A DNA stretch of 64,000 nt from Bacteroidales bacterium (GTDB lineage: Bacteria > Bacteroidota > Bacteroidia > Bacteroidales > UBA3824): the NCBI GenBank assembly GCA_016286055.1, contig JAEERW010000009.1, positions 92,592-156,591 of the forward strand, in the 5' to 3' direction. Below, piece after piece: positions 24,852 to 33,910 of this stretch. Both the position numbers and the translations under genes were made by a program. How positions within the stretch are numbered: the stretch's first letter is position 1; each line of letters opens with the position of its first letter. Below the pieces are notes generated by a model that saw only the letters and a list, made by a program, of their open reading frames with translations, had not been told where the DNA came from and did not search any database.

Positions 24852-26023
24852 TATTTAAGTATATCTTTAATTTTTGCCATATTTTCCAATGTTACAGACC
24901 AAAGCATTTTTTTTGCTTCTTCAATATCATCTATACATTGTTCATAATTATCGAAAAGCGAATGTGATTTTTGCATAAGTTGGTTTTCAAAATCACTATC
25001 CAAAACGTCACATCCCCATTCTGGATGGTGAATATCATCAAGAAACCACTGCATTTTGTCGTGAGAAATAATCGACAGAATGGGTGTCCCGCATCCAAAT
25101 GGAATCATTTGGGCATGTCCTCTCATTCCAATTACAAGCCTAGGTTGTGAATAACATTCAACAATTTGACCTACGTTTTTGAATTCAACAAGTTCATAAT
25201 CCACCTTGTATTCATCAAAATATTTTAAAGCCAATGTATCGGAATGAACATGTGAATAAAACCTTATTTTAGTTTTTTCGGACAATGATTTTGCTACTTT
25301 TGCTATGGCGTGTAAATATTGGTCTGATGAAGAACGCAACTGAGCTCTGTCAAAAGCACAATTGAAAGCAACACAATTATCCTTAGCTCTGTAATTGTAC
25401 AAATGAGGATATATTTTGGAAATCAGAGTAGTCATGCAAGGTTGATATACCAGTTTGTTTTTCAATGCATCAGAATTAAGGTATTTTTTTAATTTTTCGA
25501 TACTGCCATGATTCCTAATGCCAATGAACTTAACTTGCTCAACAAAACGATTAAAATGTTGAGTGAAAATTGGTTCAAAATCATCTTGACCTCTGAATCT
25601 GTTGTAGCCAATTGCGAAAGCAATAATGGGTTTATTGATTTTAGCTAAATTGTCAATACTACAATTCCATTGCCAGCCACTATTGTCATTTGCACCTGTA
25701 TCTTTCAAAAATAATCCGCCACCTCCAATTACAACGAAGTCTTTTTTATTATAAAATCTCACATCAGATTTCCTGACTTCCACATGCAAATCCACGCTGC
25801 GCCATTGTTTAATACCAATTGTATCGTTAAATAAGTCACGCAAAACCACAGGCAGCAATGTATCTCCAGCATTACCGTATGAAAATGCAGAAATATGGAC
25901 TGCGCGTTTTTCGCCTTTGGGCTGGCTTTTAATCAAAAAAGGGAATCTGTCATAATATCTTTGGACATACATTTTGGCTCTACGTTTGATTTTGCCCAAA
26001 GCACAACGAATAATATTGGCCAT
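24851..26023 (-). CDS. Polysaccharide pyruvyltransferase family protein
   Basis: A 390-residue CsaB/WcaK-type enzyme that would add a pyruvate ketal from PEP to a sugar. Family features: AFSYGNAGDTLLPVVLRDLF near residue 45 (the G-N-x-GD motif), VVIGGGGLFLKDT (about 103-115), 'IAFAIGYN', 'RNHGSIEKL' and GMRGHAQMIPFGCGTPILSI (catalytic His and substrate loop, about 305-325). It begins a basic N-terminal helix (KIKRRAKMYVQRYYDR) that could touch the membrane. Neighbours are Wzx and the NeuB-like gene. The modified sugar cannot be told from sequence. Confidence 0.88.
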   Translation of the reverse strand: MANIIRCALGKIKRRAKMYVQRYYDRFPFLIKSQPKGEKRAVHISAFSYGNAGDTLLPVVLRDLFNDTIGIKQWRSVDLHVEVRKSDVRFYNKKDFVVIGGGGLFLKDTGANDNSGWQWNCSIDNLAKINKPIIAFAIGYNRFRGQDDFEPIFTQHFNRFVEQVKFIGIRNHGSIEKLKKYLNSDALKNKLVYQPCMTTLISKIYPHLYNYRAKDNCVAFNCAFDRAQLRSSSDQYLHAIAKVAKSLSEKTKIRFYSHVHSDTLALKYFDEYKVDYELVEFKNVGQIVECYSQPRLVIGMRGHAQMIPFGCGTPILSIISHDKMQWFLDDIHHPEWGCDVLDSDFENQLMQKSHSLFDNYEQCIDDIEEAKKMLWSVTLENMAKIKDILK

Positions 26024-26024
26024 T

Positions 26025-27554
26025 CTAACGATGAATTATAGATTTGATTTTATTAGCAATTAACTGCCTTTCAGCATTTTGTAACCCTATAAATAATATC
26101 ACAAACCCTGTAACAAAAATAATCGCAACACAAGAAATGCACAAATTTACAACAGTATTAGCGTCAAACAATCTAAGCAAATAATAGTTTGCTGTATAAC
26201 AAATTGCTGTGACTAATAATGTTTTGAGTAAAACGCTTTTCATATACTCTTGTATAGACAACGAATAATATTTCTTGCATATCAGAAGTCGTGGCGTGAA
26301 ACTAATCATCACCAAAGCAATGTTGACGTACATCGTTATTTCTGGCGGATAACCGCATCTCAACAACACATACGAAATTGGAATATTGAGCAAATATATA
26401 ACTGATATTACCGATTGATATCTTTTTATATTCCCCGTTGCTTGCAATCCTGTTACAAGTGGCATACTGAAAACTTCGAGTAAAATATTGATTAGCACCA
26501 ATTTGGAAAACAGGCATGCATACTCAGGCGGATTTTCAAGCCAGAGTTTCAGTATAAAGTCGATATTAAGATATACTGGTAGCGACAACATAAAAACTAA
26601 GAAAAACGCAAGCCTTGAACTTGACGTAATCAAATGAATCATCCTCTCATTTTCACCAGCTGCATAACTCTTGATAATTTGAGGTTTTACTGCGGTATAA
26701 AAATTATTTGAAAATGATATAATTGCATTGTTTATTTGATAGGCAATTGCTCTTGCCGCATTGATTGTAGGATTGAAAAATAGATTCAGTAATACATTAA
26801 TTCCTTGACTTCTAAGAAGATTAGCAACTGTTCCAATCATATTCCACCAGGCAAATGCGGTCATTTCTTTCATTTGCTGTTTGTCGTAAAACAATTTTGC
26901 CTTACATTCGGGAAATGTCTTTCTACAATATAATATATAACAAGAAGTTGCCAAAATTGAACTAGTCAACAATAAAACAGCGTAAAGTATTAGTTTGTCG
27001 TAAGACATAACTTCCAAAACAAACACTATTGCTAATTTTAATACTGCATCAAAAATGCTCACGTATGCGTAAACACCCATTTTTTCATGAGCAATTACGG
27101 CAGAGAGATATGGCGTGGCAATAATATTGACAACAAACATCAGTATAGCCGCCTGCAACACCCAATTTGCAGCATACAGCCTATTGTCAGGGATGGTCAT
27201 TTTTGCATTCAAAAACCACACTGCAATGCTTTCAGCGAGTACTACTGTGGCAATTATCAGCAAAATGTATGTCCATAAAATTAGTCCGAAAGTTTGTTTT
27301 TGTTTGGTGAGATCGCCTGTGGTTAAGTCCACAGCTAAGTATCGTTGGCTTGCCGAAGCCATAGTAGATGTCAGAAAACTGAACATCGTAACAATACCCG
27401 CCACAACGTTATAAATACCGTAGTCTTCCTCTCCAAGCACTTTCAACACCACCCTAACGGTGTACAGCGACACCAGCATTATTAGGATTTGGCGGAAGTA
27501 GAGCAATAATGTGTTTTTCGCTAAACGCTTAGTGTTGTTTTGCGATTTATCCAT
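26025..27554 (-). CDS. wzx: Lipid-linked oligosaccharide flippase (Wzx type, MOP superfamily)
   Basis: Moves undecaprenyl-linked repeat units across the inner membrane. The 509-residue protein has about 14 hydrophobic helices and the Bacteroidota Wzx-type opening: a short basic start KRLAKNTLLLYFRQIL, then VLGEEDYGIYNVVAGIV. I chose ATG 27554 rather than the longer frame at 27605, which would overlap the upstream acetyltransferase. It lies 1 bp before the pyruvyltransferase gene. A Wzy polymerase is in the same operon, so the locus uses the Wzx/Wzy route. Confidence 0.92.
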   Translation of the reverse strand: MDKSQNNTKRLAKNTLLLYFRQILIMLVSLYTVRVVLKVLGEEDYGIYNVVAGIVTMFSFLTSTMASASQRYLAVDLTTGDLTKQKQTFGLILWTYILLIIATVVLAESIAVWFLNAKMTIPDNRLYAANWVLQAAILMFVVNIIATPYLSAVIAHEKMGVYAYVSIFDAVLKLAIVFVLEVMSYDKLILYAVLLLTSSILATSCYILYCRKTFPECKAKLFYDKQQMKEMTAFAWWNMIGTVANLLRSQGINVLLNLFFNPTINAARAIAYQINNAIISFSNNFYTAVKPQIIKSYAAGENERMIHLITSSSRLAFFLVFMLSLPVYLNIDFILKLWLENPPEYACLFSKLVLINILLEVFSMPLVTGLQATGNIKRYQSVISVIYLLNIPISYVLLRCGYPPEITMYVNIALVMISFTPRLLICKKYYSLSIQEYMKSVLLKTLLVTAICYTANYYLLRLFDANTVVNLCISCVAIIFVTGFVILFIGLQNAERQLIANKIKSIIHR

Positions 27555-27580
27555 TGCTTTATACGTAGGAAGGATAGCTA

Positions 27581-28165
27581 TTATATCTTTTTGATTATCT
27601 TGCAATTATTACCATAAGCGAGTACATTGTCGGGGATATTTTTTGTTACCACCGAACCAGCACCAATTTGACTCCACTTGCCTATTTCAACACCCTGAAT
27701 AACAACAGCCCCTGCACCTATCCAAGAACCCTCTCCGACCTTGACATTGCCACATAAAGTAGCATGAGGTGAAATGTGTACATAATCTTCAACAACACAT
27801 TCATGGTCGATAGAAACACCAGTATTTAAAATACAATGCTTTCCAATCGAGGTTCCAGAATTAACAATAGCCCCTGGCATTACAACTGTTCCTATATCGA
27901 TAAAGGCATTAGGAGAGACAATTGCAGAGGGATGAATAGCCTTACCAAATTCTCCGAATAGTTTTTCCACAATAGATTTGCGAACATAATTATTCCCAAC
28001 ACTAACAATAATAGGAGACAAATCTAACTTATTATGATATACTGGATAGGTTAATAAGGAATTGATGTTTGGATTATCATCAATCAACCCATCAATAGAA
28101 ATACCACATGCCAACAGAATATCTATAATCACTTTTGCATGACCACTTGCACCATATAAATACAT
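27581..28165 (-). CDS. PglD/NeuD-like sugar O- or N-acyltransferase
   Basis: A 194-residue left-handed beta-helix acyltransferase. The N-terminal Rossmann-like part has LYGASGHAKVIIDIL; hexapeptide repeats run from about residue 80 to 185, with the catalytic-type histidine in NTGVSIDHECVV (about 120-128). This is the PglD/NeuD group, which acetylates the 4-amino group of UDP-4-amino-4,6-dideoxy-GlcNAc (PglD) or O-acetylates sialic acid (NeuD). Its place 3 bp after a PglC-like transferase favours the PglD role; the nonulosonate genes nearby keep NeuD possible. Confidence 0.87.
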   Translation of the reverse strand: MYLYGASGHAKVIIDILLACGISIDGLIDDNPNINSLLTYPVYHNKLDLSPIIVSVGNNYVRKSIVEKLFGEFGKAIHPSAIVSPNAFIDIGTVVMPGAIVNSGTSIGKHCILNTGVSIDHECVVEDYVHISPHATLCGNVKVGEGSWIGAGAVVIQGVEIGKWSQIGAGSVVTKNIPDNVLAYGNNCKIIKKI

Positions 28166-28168
28166 ATC

Positions 28169-28777
28169 CTAATTATGTCCGTTAAAAAATTCCATTGTGG
28201 CATTTCCGTCCTGAGAAATACCTTCACGCATGAAAACTTTTTTTATAGTCAGAAAAAATATTTTAATATCCACAATAAAAGAAATATTGTCGACATACCA
28301 AACATCCAATTCAAATTTTTGTGTCCATGAAATAGCATTACGACCATGACACTGAGCCCAGCCTGTAATTCCAGGTCGAACTTCATGCCTTCGTGCTTGT
28401 TCCTTAGTATATAAAGGCAGATATTGTACTAATAATGGTCGCGGGCCTATCAACGACATATCTCCTTTCAAAACGTTTATTATCTGAGGTAGCTCATCAA
28501 TTGATGTTGAACGGATAAATTTCCCTATTTTTGTAAGACGTTTTTCATCGGGCAAAAGATTGCCATTTTCATCTTTTTCGTCGGTCATAGTTTTAAATTT
28601 GATGACCTTAAATATTTTACCATTTTTTCCAGGACGAGATTGAAGGAAAAAAGCACCCGCCCCTTTGTTGGCGAAATGAAGCCATAATGCTACAATGCCT
28701 ATAATCCAACCTATCAACAATATAGACATTAAAGAAAACAAAAAATCCAATATACGTTTGGCAAAATGTTTATACAT
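28169..28777 (-). CDS. Initiating phosphoglycosyltransferase (PglC/WcaJ-like)
   Basis: Second small monotopic phosphoglycosyltransferase of the locus, 202 residues. It has one hydrophobic N-terminal segment (about 8-35), the IKFKTMTDE motif, the [21 protein letters not shown] stretch (catalytic Asp-Glu and phosphate contact), and [13 protein letters not shown]. It is followed by the PglD-like gene after 3 bp, which points to a UDP-diacetylbacillosamine-type donor. I chose ATG 28777, since the sequence before it (from 28822) is not conserved-looking and runs into the upstream gene's tail. Confidence 0.92.
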   Translation of the reverse strand: MYKHFAKRILDFLFSLMSILLIGWIIGIVALWLHFANKGAGAFFLQSRPGKNGKIFKVIKFKTMTDEKDENGNLLPDEKRLTKIGKFIRSTSIDELPQIINVLKGDMSLIGPRPLLVQYLPLYTKEQARRHEVRPGITGWAQCHGRNAISWTQKFELDVWYVDNISFIVDIKIFFLTIKKVFMREGISQDGNATMEFFNGHN

Positions 28778-28867
28778 TGATAAAAATGAAGAAAAAAGAG
28801 TTTTTATTAAAATCTGTAACAATGGTACCTTAGCTCAACAAGGACCCCATAGCAATTATATGATAAG

Positions 28868-29995
28868 TTATCCTTTACCATAAATATCAGCTCTAATTCG
28901 AGTCAAGCAATCTACAAAATCTTGCTCTGATTCAGGAATTAAAAATCTACTTTTATCCTTATATGTATTCTTAATTGACTGATAATAATCGTCCTGTTTA
29001 ACAGCAAGCTGATTACATTTCACAAACTTATACATCAAAACAACGTAAGGTTCAGCGTTAAACAAAACCTTTGGAGTGCAAACAGCCGTAGAAGCAGCCA
29101 CAATTAGCACTTTGTTGGAAATATCTATATTAGCACAAAGAACTTCAAATGGGATTGACGAATACTCATAAATTTTAATGTTAGCACCATCATAAGTTGT
29201 TTTATCTCGCGGATGTTTTTTATAAATAATATCATTCCCAAAAAATTCATTAACTTTTAGGCACATTCGTTTATATAACTTACAATTTTCTGAGTCAAAT
29301 GTTTCATCTGCAATGGAATCTATCAAAATAACATTTTCAGAAATTCGCTTTTGAGAATCGAAGTCAGCAATAAAATTTATGATATTTAATAAATAATCAT
29401 TGTTAATCCAAGGTGATATTTTATGAATAGTTAAAGTACTGGATGGATTAATAATACTATATAATTCAGGCGAATACAAATACATTGTTTGGCTTAATAC
29501 AACACCTCTATTACCGAAAAAGAGCTTTCTCAAAAAAGAATCCCAAAAACGAGGCAAAAATAAGTTAGGATTATCATAACTACCTTCTCCATCATCAAAA
29601 TAAAAAAACGATGAATTACATTTAGCACGAATATGATAAAGACATATTAATCTTCCTATTAATGCTTTTGATGAAATAAATATACTTTTATATTCAGAAT
29701 CAGGCACCAAAATAGGTTTAACAAACTTCTTAATTCTCAAATAAATCCAGAATAATAACAAATGAATGAGAATCTTATTCGAAAATCGTTTATAAGGAAC
29801 AAAATCATCATTAATTAATGACACAACTTGGAACACATTCAACGCCTTAATTCTGTTAAAATAGGATTCAGCTCCTGCAAATTGAGGCACAATATACAAA
29901 TCGGCAACCTCTTTATTGGTAACGCACATAGAAACAGCATTCATAATCTGAAATGGTGTTGTACATACATAACATATTTGTGCTTTTAATGACAT
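28868..29995 (-). CDS. Sialyltransferase-like glycosyltransferase (GT52/GT80-type motifs)
   Basis: A 375-residue protein starting AQICYVCTTPFQIMNA, typical of LPS alpha-2,3-sialyltransferases of family GT52. It has the two short motifs shared by bacterial sialyltransferases: a D/E-D/E-G motif as YFDDGEGSY (29581-29610) and the KxHP motif as YKKHPRD (near 29205-29225), plus a late Ser/Thr patch VAASTAVCTP. No signal peptide or membrane helix. Since the same operon makes a CMP-nonulosonic acid, this is the obvious candidate for its transfer onto the repeat unit. Composition is very AT-rich. Overall similarity is judged from motifs alone. Confidence 0.75.
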   Translation of the reverse strand: MSLKAQICYVCTTPFQIMNAVSMCVTNKEVADLYIVPQFAGAESYFNRIKALNVFQVVSLINDDFVPYKRFSNKILIHLLLFWIYLRIKKFVKPILVPDSEYKSIFISSKALIGRLICLYHIRAKCNSSFFYFDDGEGSYDNPNLFLPRFWDSFLRKLFFGNRGVVLSQTMYLYSPELYSIINPSSTLTIHKISPWINNDYLLNIINFIADFDSQKRISENVILIDSIADETFDSENCKLYKRMCLKVNEFFGNDIIYKKHPRDKTTYDGANIKIYEYSSIPFEVLCANIDISNKVLIVAASTAVCTPKVLFNAEPYVVLMYKFVKCNQLAVKQDDYYQSIKNTYKDKSRFLIPESEQDFVDCLTRIRADIYGKG

Positions 29996-30014
29996 AAGAT
30001 ACCAATTCTAGTTT

Positions 30015-31169
30015 TTACAATGATTTGTATAATTTACAATCAACAACTTTATTTTTTGTTGATATATCAATAAAGAAATTAAAAATAAAATAAAAATATA
30101 GGATTTCGCAATGACCCCTAAAACAAACTCTATCCAACAAGGCCCTGACAATAAAAGTAACAAAAAGTATCAAAAGCCAAATATTTCTACTTCTTTTTCG
30201 CGAATAATAGATAAGAATTAAAATAGTAATAAATACATTTGAAATAAAAAAAACGAAACCAAAATTGGCATACATTTGCAAATAAGAATTATGTAAGTTA
30301 CCTTCGGTAAATATTTTTGCTGGATTGGCACCCAGTATAAAATCTTTAAAACTTGAAAATGAATTGTTGATAAATTTAAGCCAAATATCAGCTCGTCCGT
30401 TACTCTCCATCCCCATTTTCTTAAACTTGCCAAATATTTCGTAATCGCTTAAACGATCAAGCAACAGACTATGAAAAAATATAATGGACAACAGCACGAG
30501 AAAACCAATTAACACTTTTTTATTGGCACCTATCCGTGCGTTATAAAATTTATATACTAAGAGGAGACCCAAAAAACACAATGCCGAAATAATACCACCT
30601 CGTCCGTAAGCCAAGCAACATACAACGAGAAACAAAAAACCATCTTTCAATGAAAGAGGTTTATTATTTTTGATTAGCGTAAGGCAATACAATCCAAAAT
30701 ATAGCAAAGCTAAAACACTAATAAAATTATAAGACGACTCGTCTAACATAAACTCTCGTATAGGAGTATCAAACAACAATAATTTCACAAGAATACTTAC
30801 CATCACGAAAATAAACAACACCCGCAAGGCAAATACTTGTTGACTCCACTGAACTAAAAACATAGCCACCAACATATAAGACACAGAATAAACAAAATAG
30901 TCGAAACTATATTGCCATTCTGGCTTGAATATCAATTCTATAAACCATGAAACGATAAATAATAAAATATACAAAAAGCATAAATAATTCTTTTTTGAAT
31001 AACAAAAAAATGAGCACACACAAGAAACAAGCAGAGAAAATAGACATAGACGAAGACTAATAATAGAATTGTCAAAAACTCTAATAACAAAATTCAAGAA
31101 CAAATATAGCAATACAAAAAAATTGCAAATAATACCAAAAATATACCTTCTACGCAATTTCATTGACAT
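30015..31169 (-). CDS. wzy: Wzy-type oligosaccharide polymerase
   Basis: A 384-residue integral membrane protein with about ten hydrophobic segments and one longer extracytoplasmic loop (about residues 235-300) containing the 'R-AD-W' type region GRADIWLKFIN and NLHNSYLQMYANFG. That loop pattern (H-N-x-x-L/Y) is typical of O-antigen polymerases and ligases of the Wzy/WaaL superfamily. In context it would join repeat units on the periplasmic side after Wzx. It is among the most AT-rich genes here, usual for polymerases. A ligase role is less likely because such genes are rarely inside the operon. Confidence 0.82.
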   Translation of the reverse strand: MSMKLRRRYIFGIICNFFVLLYLFLNFVIRVFDNSIISLRLCLFSLLVSCVCSFFCYSKKNYLCFLYILLFIVSWFIELIFKPEWQYSFDYFVYSVSYMLVAMFLVQWSQQVFALRVLFIFVMVSILVKLLLFDTPIREFMLDESSYNFISVLALLYFGLYCLTLIKNNKPLSLKDGFLFLVVCCLAYGRGGIISALCFLGLLLVYKFYNARIGANKKVLIGFLVLLSIIFFHSLLLDRLSDYEIFGKFKKMGMESNGRADIWLKFINNSFSSFKDFILGANPAKIFTEGNLHNSYLQMYANFGFVFFISNVFITILILIYYSRKRSRNIWLLILFVTFIVRALLDRVCFRGHCEILYFYFIFNFFIDISTKNKVVDCKLYKSL

Positions 31170-31192
31170 TTACTATTAAAAAACTTATCACC

Positions 31193-32107
31193 CTAATTAT
31201 TTGCTTGTGGCAAATCAATAATTGATACAAAATGTTTTTCTCGCTTTTCTGGTGGCGGTAATTCCATATAATTTTCTCCGTACAAATTTTTCAAATAGTT
31301 ATGAAACTGACAAGGAACCAACACAGAACTATTTTCAAAAGGTACTGATTTCAACGGAAAAAATATTGAACGAGGTAAAATTTCACCAAAATAATGATTT
31401 CTACCTGTTGGAAAGCACACATAAAACGATTTATTATTCTCATATCGAATCGATTTATCTATACAATTGCACCATTTAGAATAACCTCGTAAAGAGAATA
31501 ACAATCCGATAAGGTATCTAACTCCGTAATTAAGTCTTCCTATCTTTTTCTTCACAAAAGAAGAATCATTATGCTTAAAAGAATCATATAACAAAACCTG
31601 TCCGGCAACAAATTCTAAAAAATTAACGAAACAGCCCTTAAAAAAGCGAGATATCTTATTATCTGGAACATTTTCCATTGTGAAAATATCTATGAAAACC
31701 TTTTCAAACTGCGGTTTAGTATTCCATGCCGCAGCAGCATATCGTGTATTCTTAGCCAATACCTTAGGGAACCTACTTATTACTTCACTACTATAATTAG
31801 GCGCATTCAACTCATATTTATCGCCTAGTTCTGTTTCAAAAACAGAAGTGAACTTATCATAATCTTCGCGTGGCATATTAATATCCAAATCATCATCCCA
31901 TGGGATAAAACCTTTATGCCTAATTGCACCCAAACAACTACCTCCTCCAACAAAATAACGAAGTTGATATTTTTCAAATACTTTTACCATATCTCCTAAC
32001 ATACCCAACAAAAAGTCATGCAGTTTACGAATAAGGTCGTCAGACAACACAAACTCGTTAGGGTTTGAATTAGAATTAAGGGCAGATTTTAAACTAAATA
32101 AACTCAT
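31193..32107 (-). CDS. LicD-family phosphotransferase
   Basis: A 304-residue LicD/fukutin-type enzyme. Diagnostic motif: YFVGGGSCLGAIRHKGFIPWDDDLDINMPREDY spread over about residues 51-83, in which the aspartates bind metal. LicD relatives transfer phosphocholine, and the mammalian FKTN/FKRP relatives transfer ribitol-5-phosphate from CDP-ribitol. Directly upstream are an IspD-like cytidylyltransferase and an SDR, which could make such a CDP-activated polyol; no choline kinase or choline uptake gene is present. A phospho-polyol modification is therefore more likely than phosphocholine. Confidence 0.88.
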   Translation of the reverse strand: MSLFSLKSALNSNSNPNEFVLSDDLIRKLHDFLLGMLGDMVKVFEKYQLRYFVGGGSCLGAIRHKGFIPWDDDLDINMPREDYDKFTSVFETELGDKYELNAPNYSSEVISRFPKVLAKNTRYAAAAWNTKPQFEKVFIDIFTMENVPDNKISRFFKGCFVNFLEFVAGQVLLYDSFKHNDSSFVKKKIGRLNYGVRYLIGLLFSLRGYSKWCNCIDKSIRYENNKSFYVCFPTGRNHYFGEILPRSIFFPLKSVPFENSSVLVPCQFHNYLKNLYGENYMELPPPEKREKHFVSIIDLPQANN

Positions 32108-32108
32108 T

Positions 32109-33167
32109 TTAATTATCGTATTGCATACAAGAAATCATCCTCTCGTACATCTCCTTTAAAGTGCCTGAATATGTCCATCCTAACGAGCACAATGCTGCAA
32201 CATCCATATTCAAAAAACTAGGTTTGGGATATATAGAAACATCAGAATTCCGATCAAATTCAACCGATATCTCAGAATGGGCGATTTCAGAACAAACAAA
32301 TTGAGCCATTTCTTGAATAGAACAATATGTATTCGGATTGGCGGCATTGTATACTTTCCCATTCTCACCATATAAAAGCACACAAATAATTGCAGTAACA
32401 GCCTGAGGGGTATATAGATATGGATGTTTGCTGGTTCCTGAAGTTTTCAGAACAATATTCTCTCTATTAATAGCATTTCGTGCCATCATGGCAAACACCC
32501 TGCTATCGTATTTGGATATTCCTGGTCCGAATGTTTGAGCCAATCGTATAGAATTAGCGGGTAGACTATACTCTGTATATGCCGCTTTCACCAACATTTC
32601 GCACATACGTTTTGTTTCAGGATACGAATTTCTAACATTCTGTAAATCAAGATAACCCAACATATTCTCTGTTAGTGTGTCTTCTGAAGTAATCTCGCCG
32701 TAAGCTTCCATACTTGACAGATACACAAATCCTTTGCACCTACCATTTTTAACCATTTCAATCAAATTGACCATACCAATGACGCCAGAATAAATCACTT
32801 GCAAAGGCCGGCTGTTGATTTCAACACTAGCAGTTGGTGATGCGCAATGAATTACATAATCAATAGGTTTATCGATAGAAATTGGATGCAGAATAGAACC
32901 TTCATAAAAATGCAAATTAGAGGAAACCTCTAATTGCTTTTGAAACATACGTTGAGCCTTGTCAAGATTTCTAACAACCGCATAGATGTTTATATTTAAA
33001 TTCAACTTCAAATCAACATACAATAAAGCATTGATTATATTAGAGCCAATATGTCCTGTACCTCCTGTAATCAATATGTTTGTATTTTTGAAATCGCTCC
33101 ATTGAATAAAGGGCACATTTAGGATATAATCCATATCTTCTTTATAAATTGGAATATCTATCCACAT
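32109..33167 (-). CDS. NAD-dependent epimerase/dehydratase-type SDR
   Basis: A 352-residue extended short-chain dehydrogenase. The Rossmann motif reads ILITGGTGHIGSNI (about residues 30-43), then YVIHCASPTAS, the catalytic Ser in YLSSMEAYG, and the Tyr-Lys pair as YPETKRMCE (YxxxK). A C-terminal sugar-binding domain follows. It lies 1 bp before licD and 12 bp after an IspD-like gene. Taken together the three could reduce and activate a pentose phosphate, or this enzyme may act on a nucleotide sugar of the repeat unit. It is larger than the SDR half of known CDP-ribitol synthases. Confidence 0.87.
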   Translation of the reverse strand: MWIDIPIYKEDMDYILNVPFIQWSDFKNTNILITGGTGHIGSNIINALLYVDLKLNLNINIYAVVRNLDKAQRMFQKQLEVSSNLHFYEGSILHPISIDKPIDYVIHCASPTASVEINSRPLQVIYSGVIGMVNLIEMVKNGRCKGFVYLSSMEAYGEITSEDTLTENMLGYLDLQNVRNSYPETKRMCEMLVKAAYTEYSLPANSIRLAQTFGPGISKYDSRVFAMMARNAINRENIVLKTSGTSKHPYLYTPQAVTAIICVLLYGENGKVYNAANPNTYCSIQEMAQFVCSEIAHSEISVEFDRNSDVSIYPKPSFLNMDVAALCSLGWTYSGTLKEMYERMISCMQYDN

Positions 33168-33179
33168 AACAAAGCAGTT

Positions 33180-33881
33180 TTACAATTGATTATTTGCCTC
33201 TAAAAAAGCCTTAAATAAGTAGTAATCACGCAATGTAGTAATTTTGATATTATCTGGTTTGCCCTCTACGCAAAACAACTTATATCCATAATGCTGCATC
33301 ATACTTGCAGAATCAATAAACTCTATCTGATCATTAATAGCTCGGTTATGAGCTTCAAAAATATCTTTCAAAACAAAACTTTGTGGCGCTCGCGCCAATT
33401 GACATTTAGAACGATCAATAATAGTACCGACAGAGCCATCGTTCTCCTTTAGAAAAATCGTTTCAATGGCAGGAGCTATTGTTATTGCGCAACGTTTTTG
33501 CTTAACCATAGCAATATTTCTTATAATTGTTTCAGTGTCAATTAAAGGGCGAACTCCATCATGAATTAAAACAATATTATCATCGCCAAACAATTCTTTA
33601 GCTTTACTTAACCCATGATAAATAGACTCTTGCCCCGTAACGCCACCTTCAACAATTGCACTAAGTTTTGAAATATTATAACAATCTGCCAATTCTTTAC
33701 AATAACCAATCCAATCTTTTAGGCTAACGAGAACAATGGAATCTATTTGATCACAATATTGAAATTGCTCTAAAGTGTAAATAATAATAGGCTTGCCATG
33801 CACTTCCAAAAATTGTTTTGGCTTTGTAGCTAGGTTCATACGTTGTCCAGAACCTCCTGCAAAAATAACAGCTATATTCAT
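33180..33881 (-). CDS. IspD/TarI-like cytidylyltransferase
   Basis: A 233-residue nucleotidyltransferase. Motifs: AVIFAGGSGQRMN (nucleotide loop), KPKQFLEVHGKPIIIYTL, LIHDGVRPLI (about residues 103-112), RAPQSFVLKDIF and the closing DNIKITTLRDYYL. It belongs to the IspD family, which contains both methylerythritol-4-P (IspD) and ribitol-5-P (TarI) cytidylyltransferases. Location beside an SDR and LicD strongly favours a cell-surface polyol phosphate such as CDP-ribitol rather than isoprenoid synthesis. Confidence 0.88.
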   Translation of the reverse strand: MNIAVIFAGGSGQRMNLATKPKQFLEVHGKPIIIYTLEQFQYCDQIDSIVLVSLKDWIGYCKELADCYNISKLSAIVEGGVTGQESIYHGLSKAKELFGDDNIVLIHDGVRPLIDTETIIRNIAMVKQKRCAITIAPAIETIFLKENDGSVGTIIDRSKCQLARAPQSFVLKDIFEAHNRAINDQIEFIDSASMMQHYGYKLFCVEGKPDNIKITTLRDYYLFKAFLEANNQL

Positions 33882-33910
33882 TTATAAAAACATTAAATTG
33901 TAATTATAAA

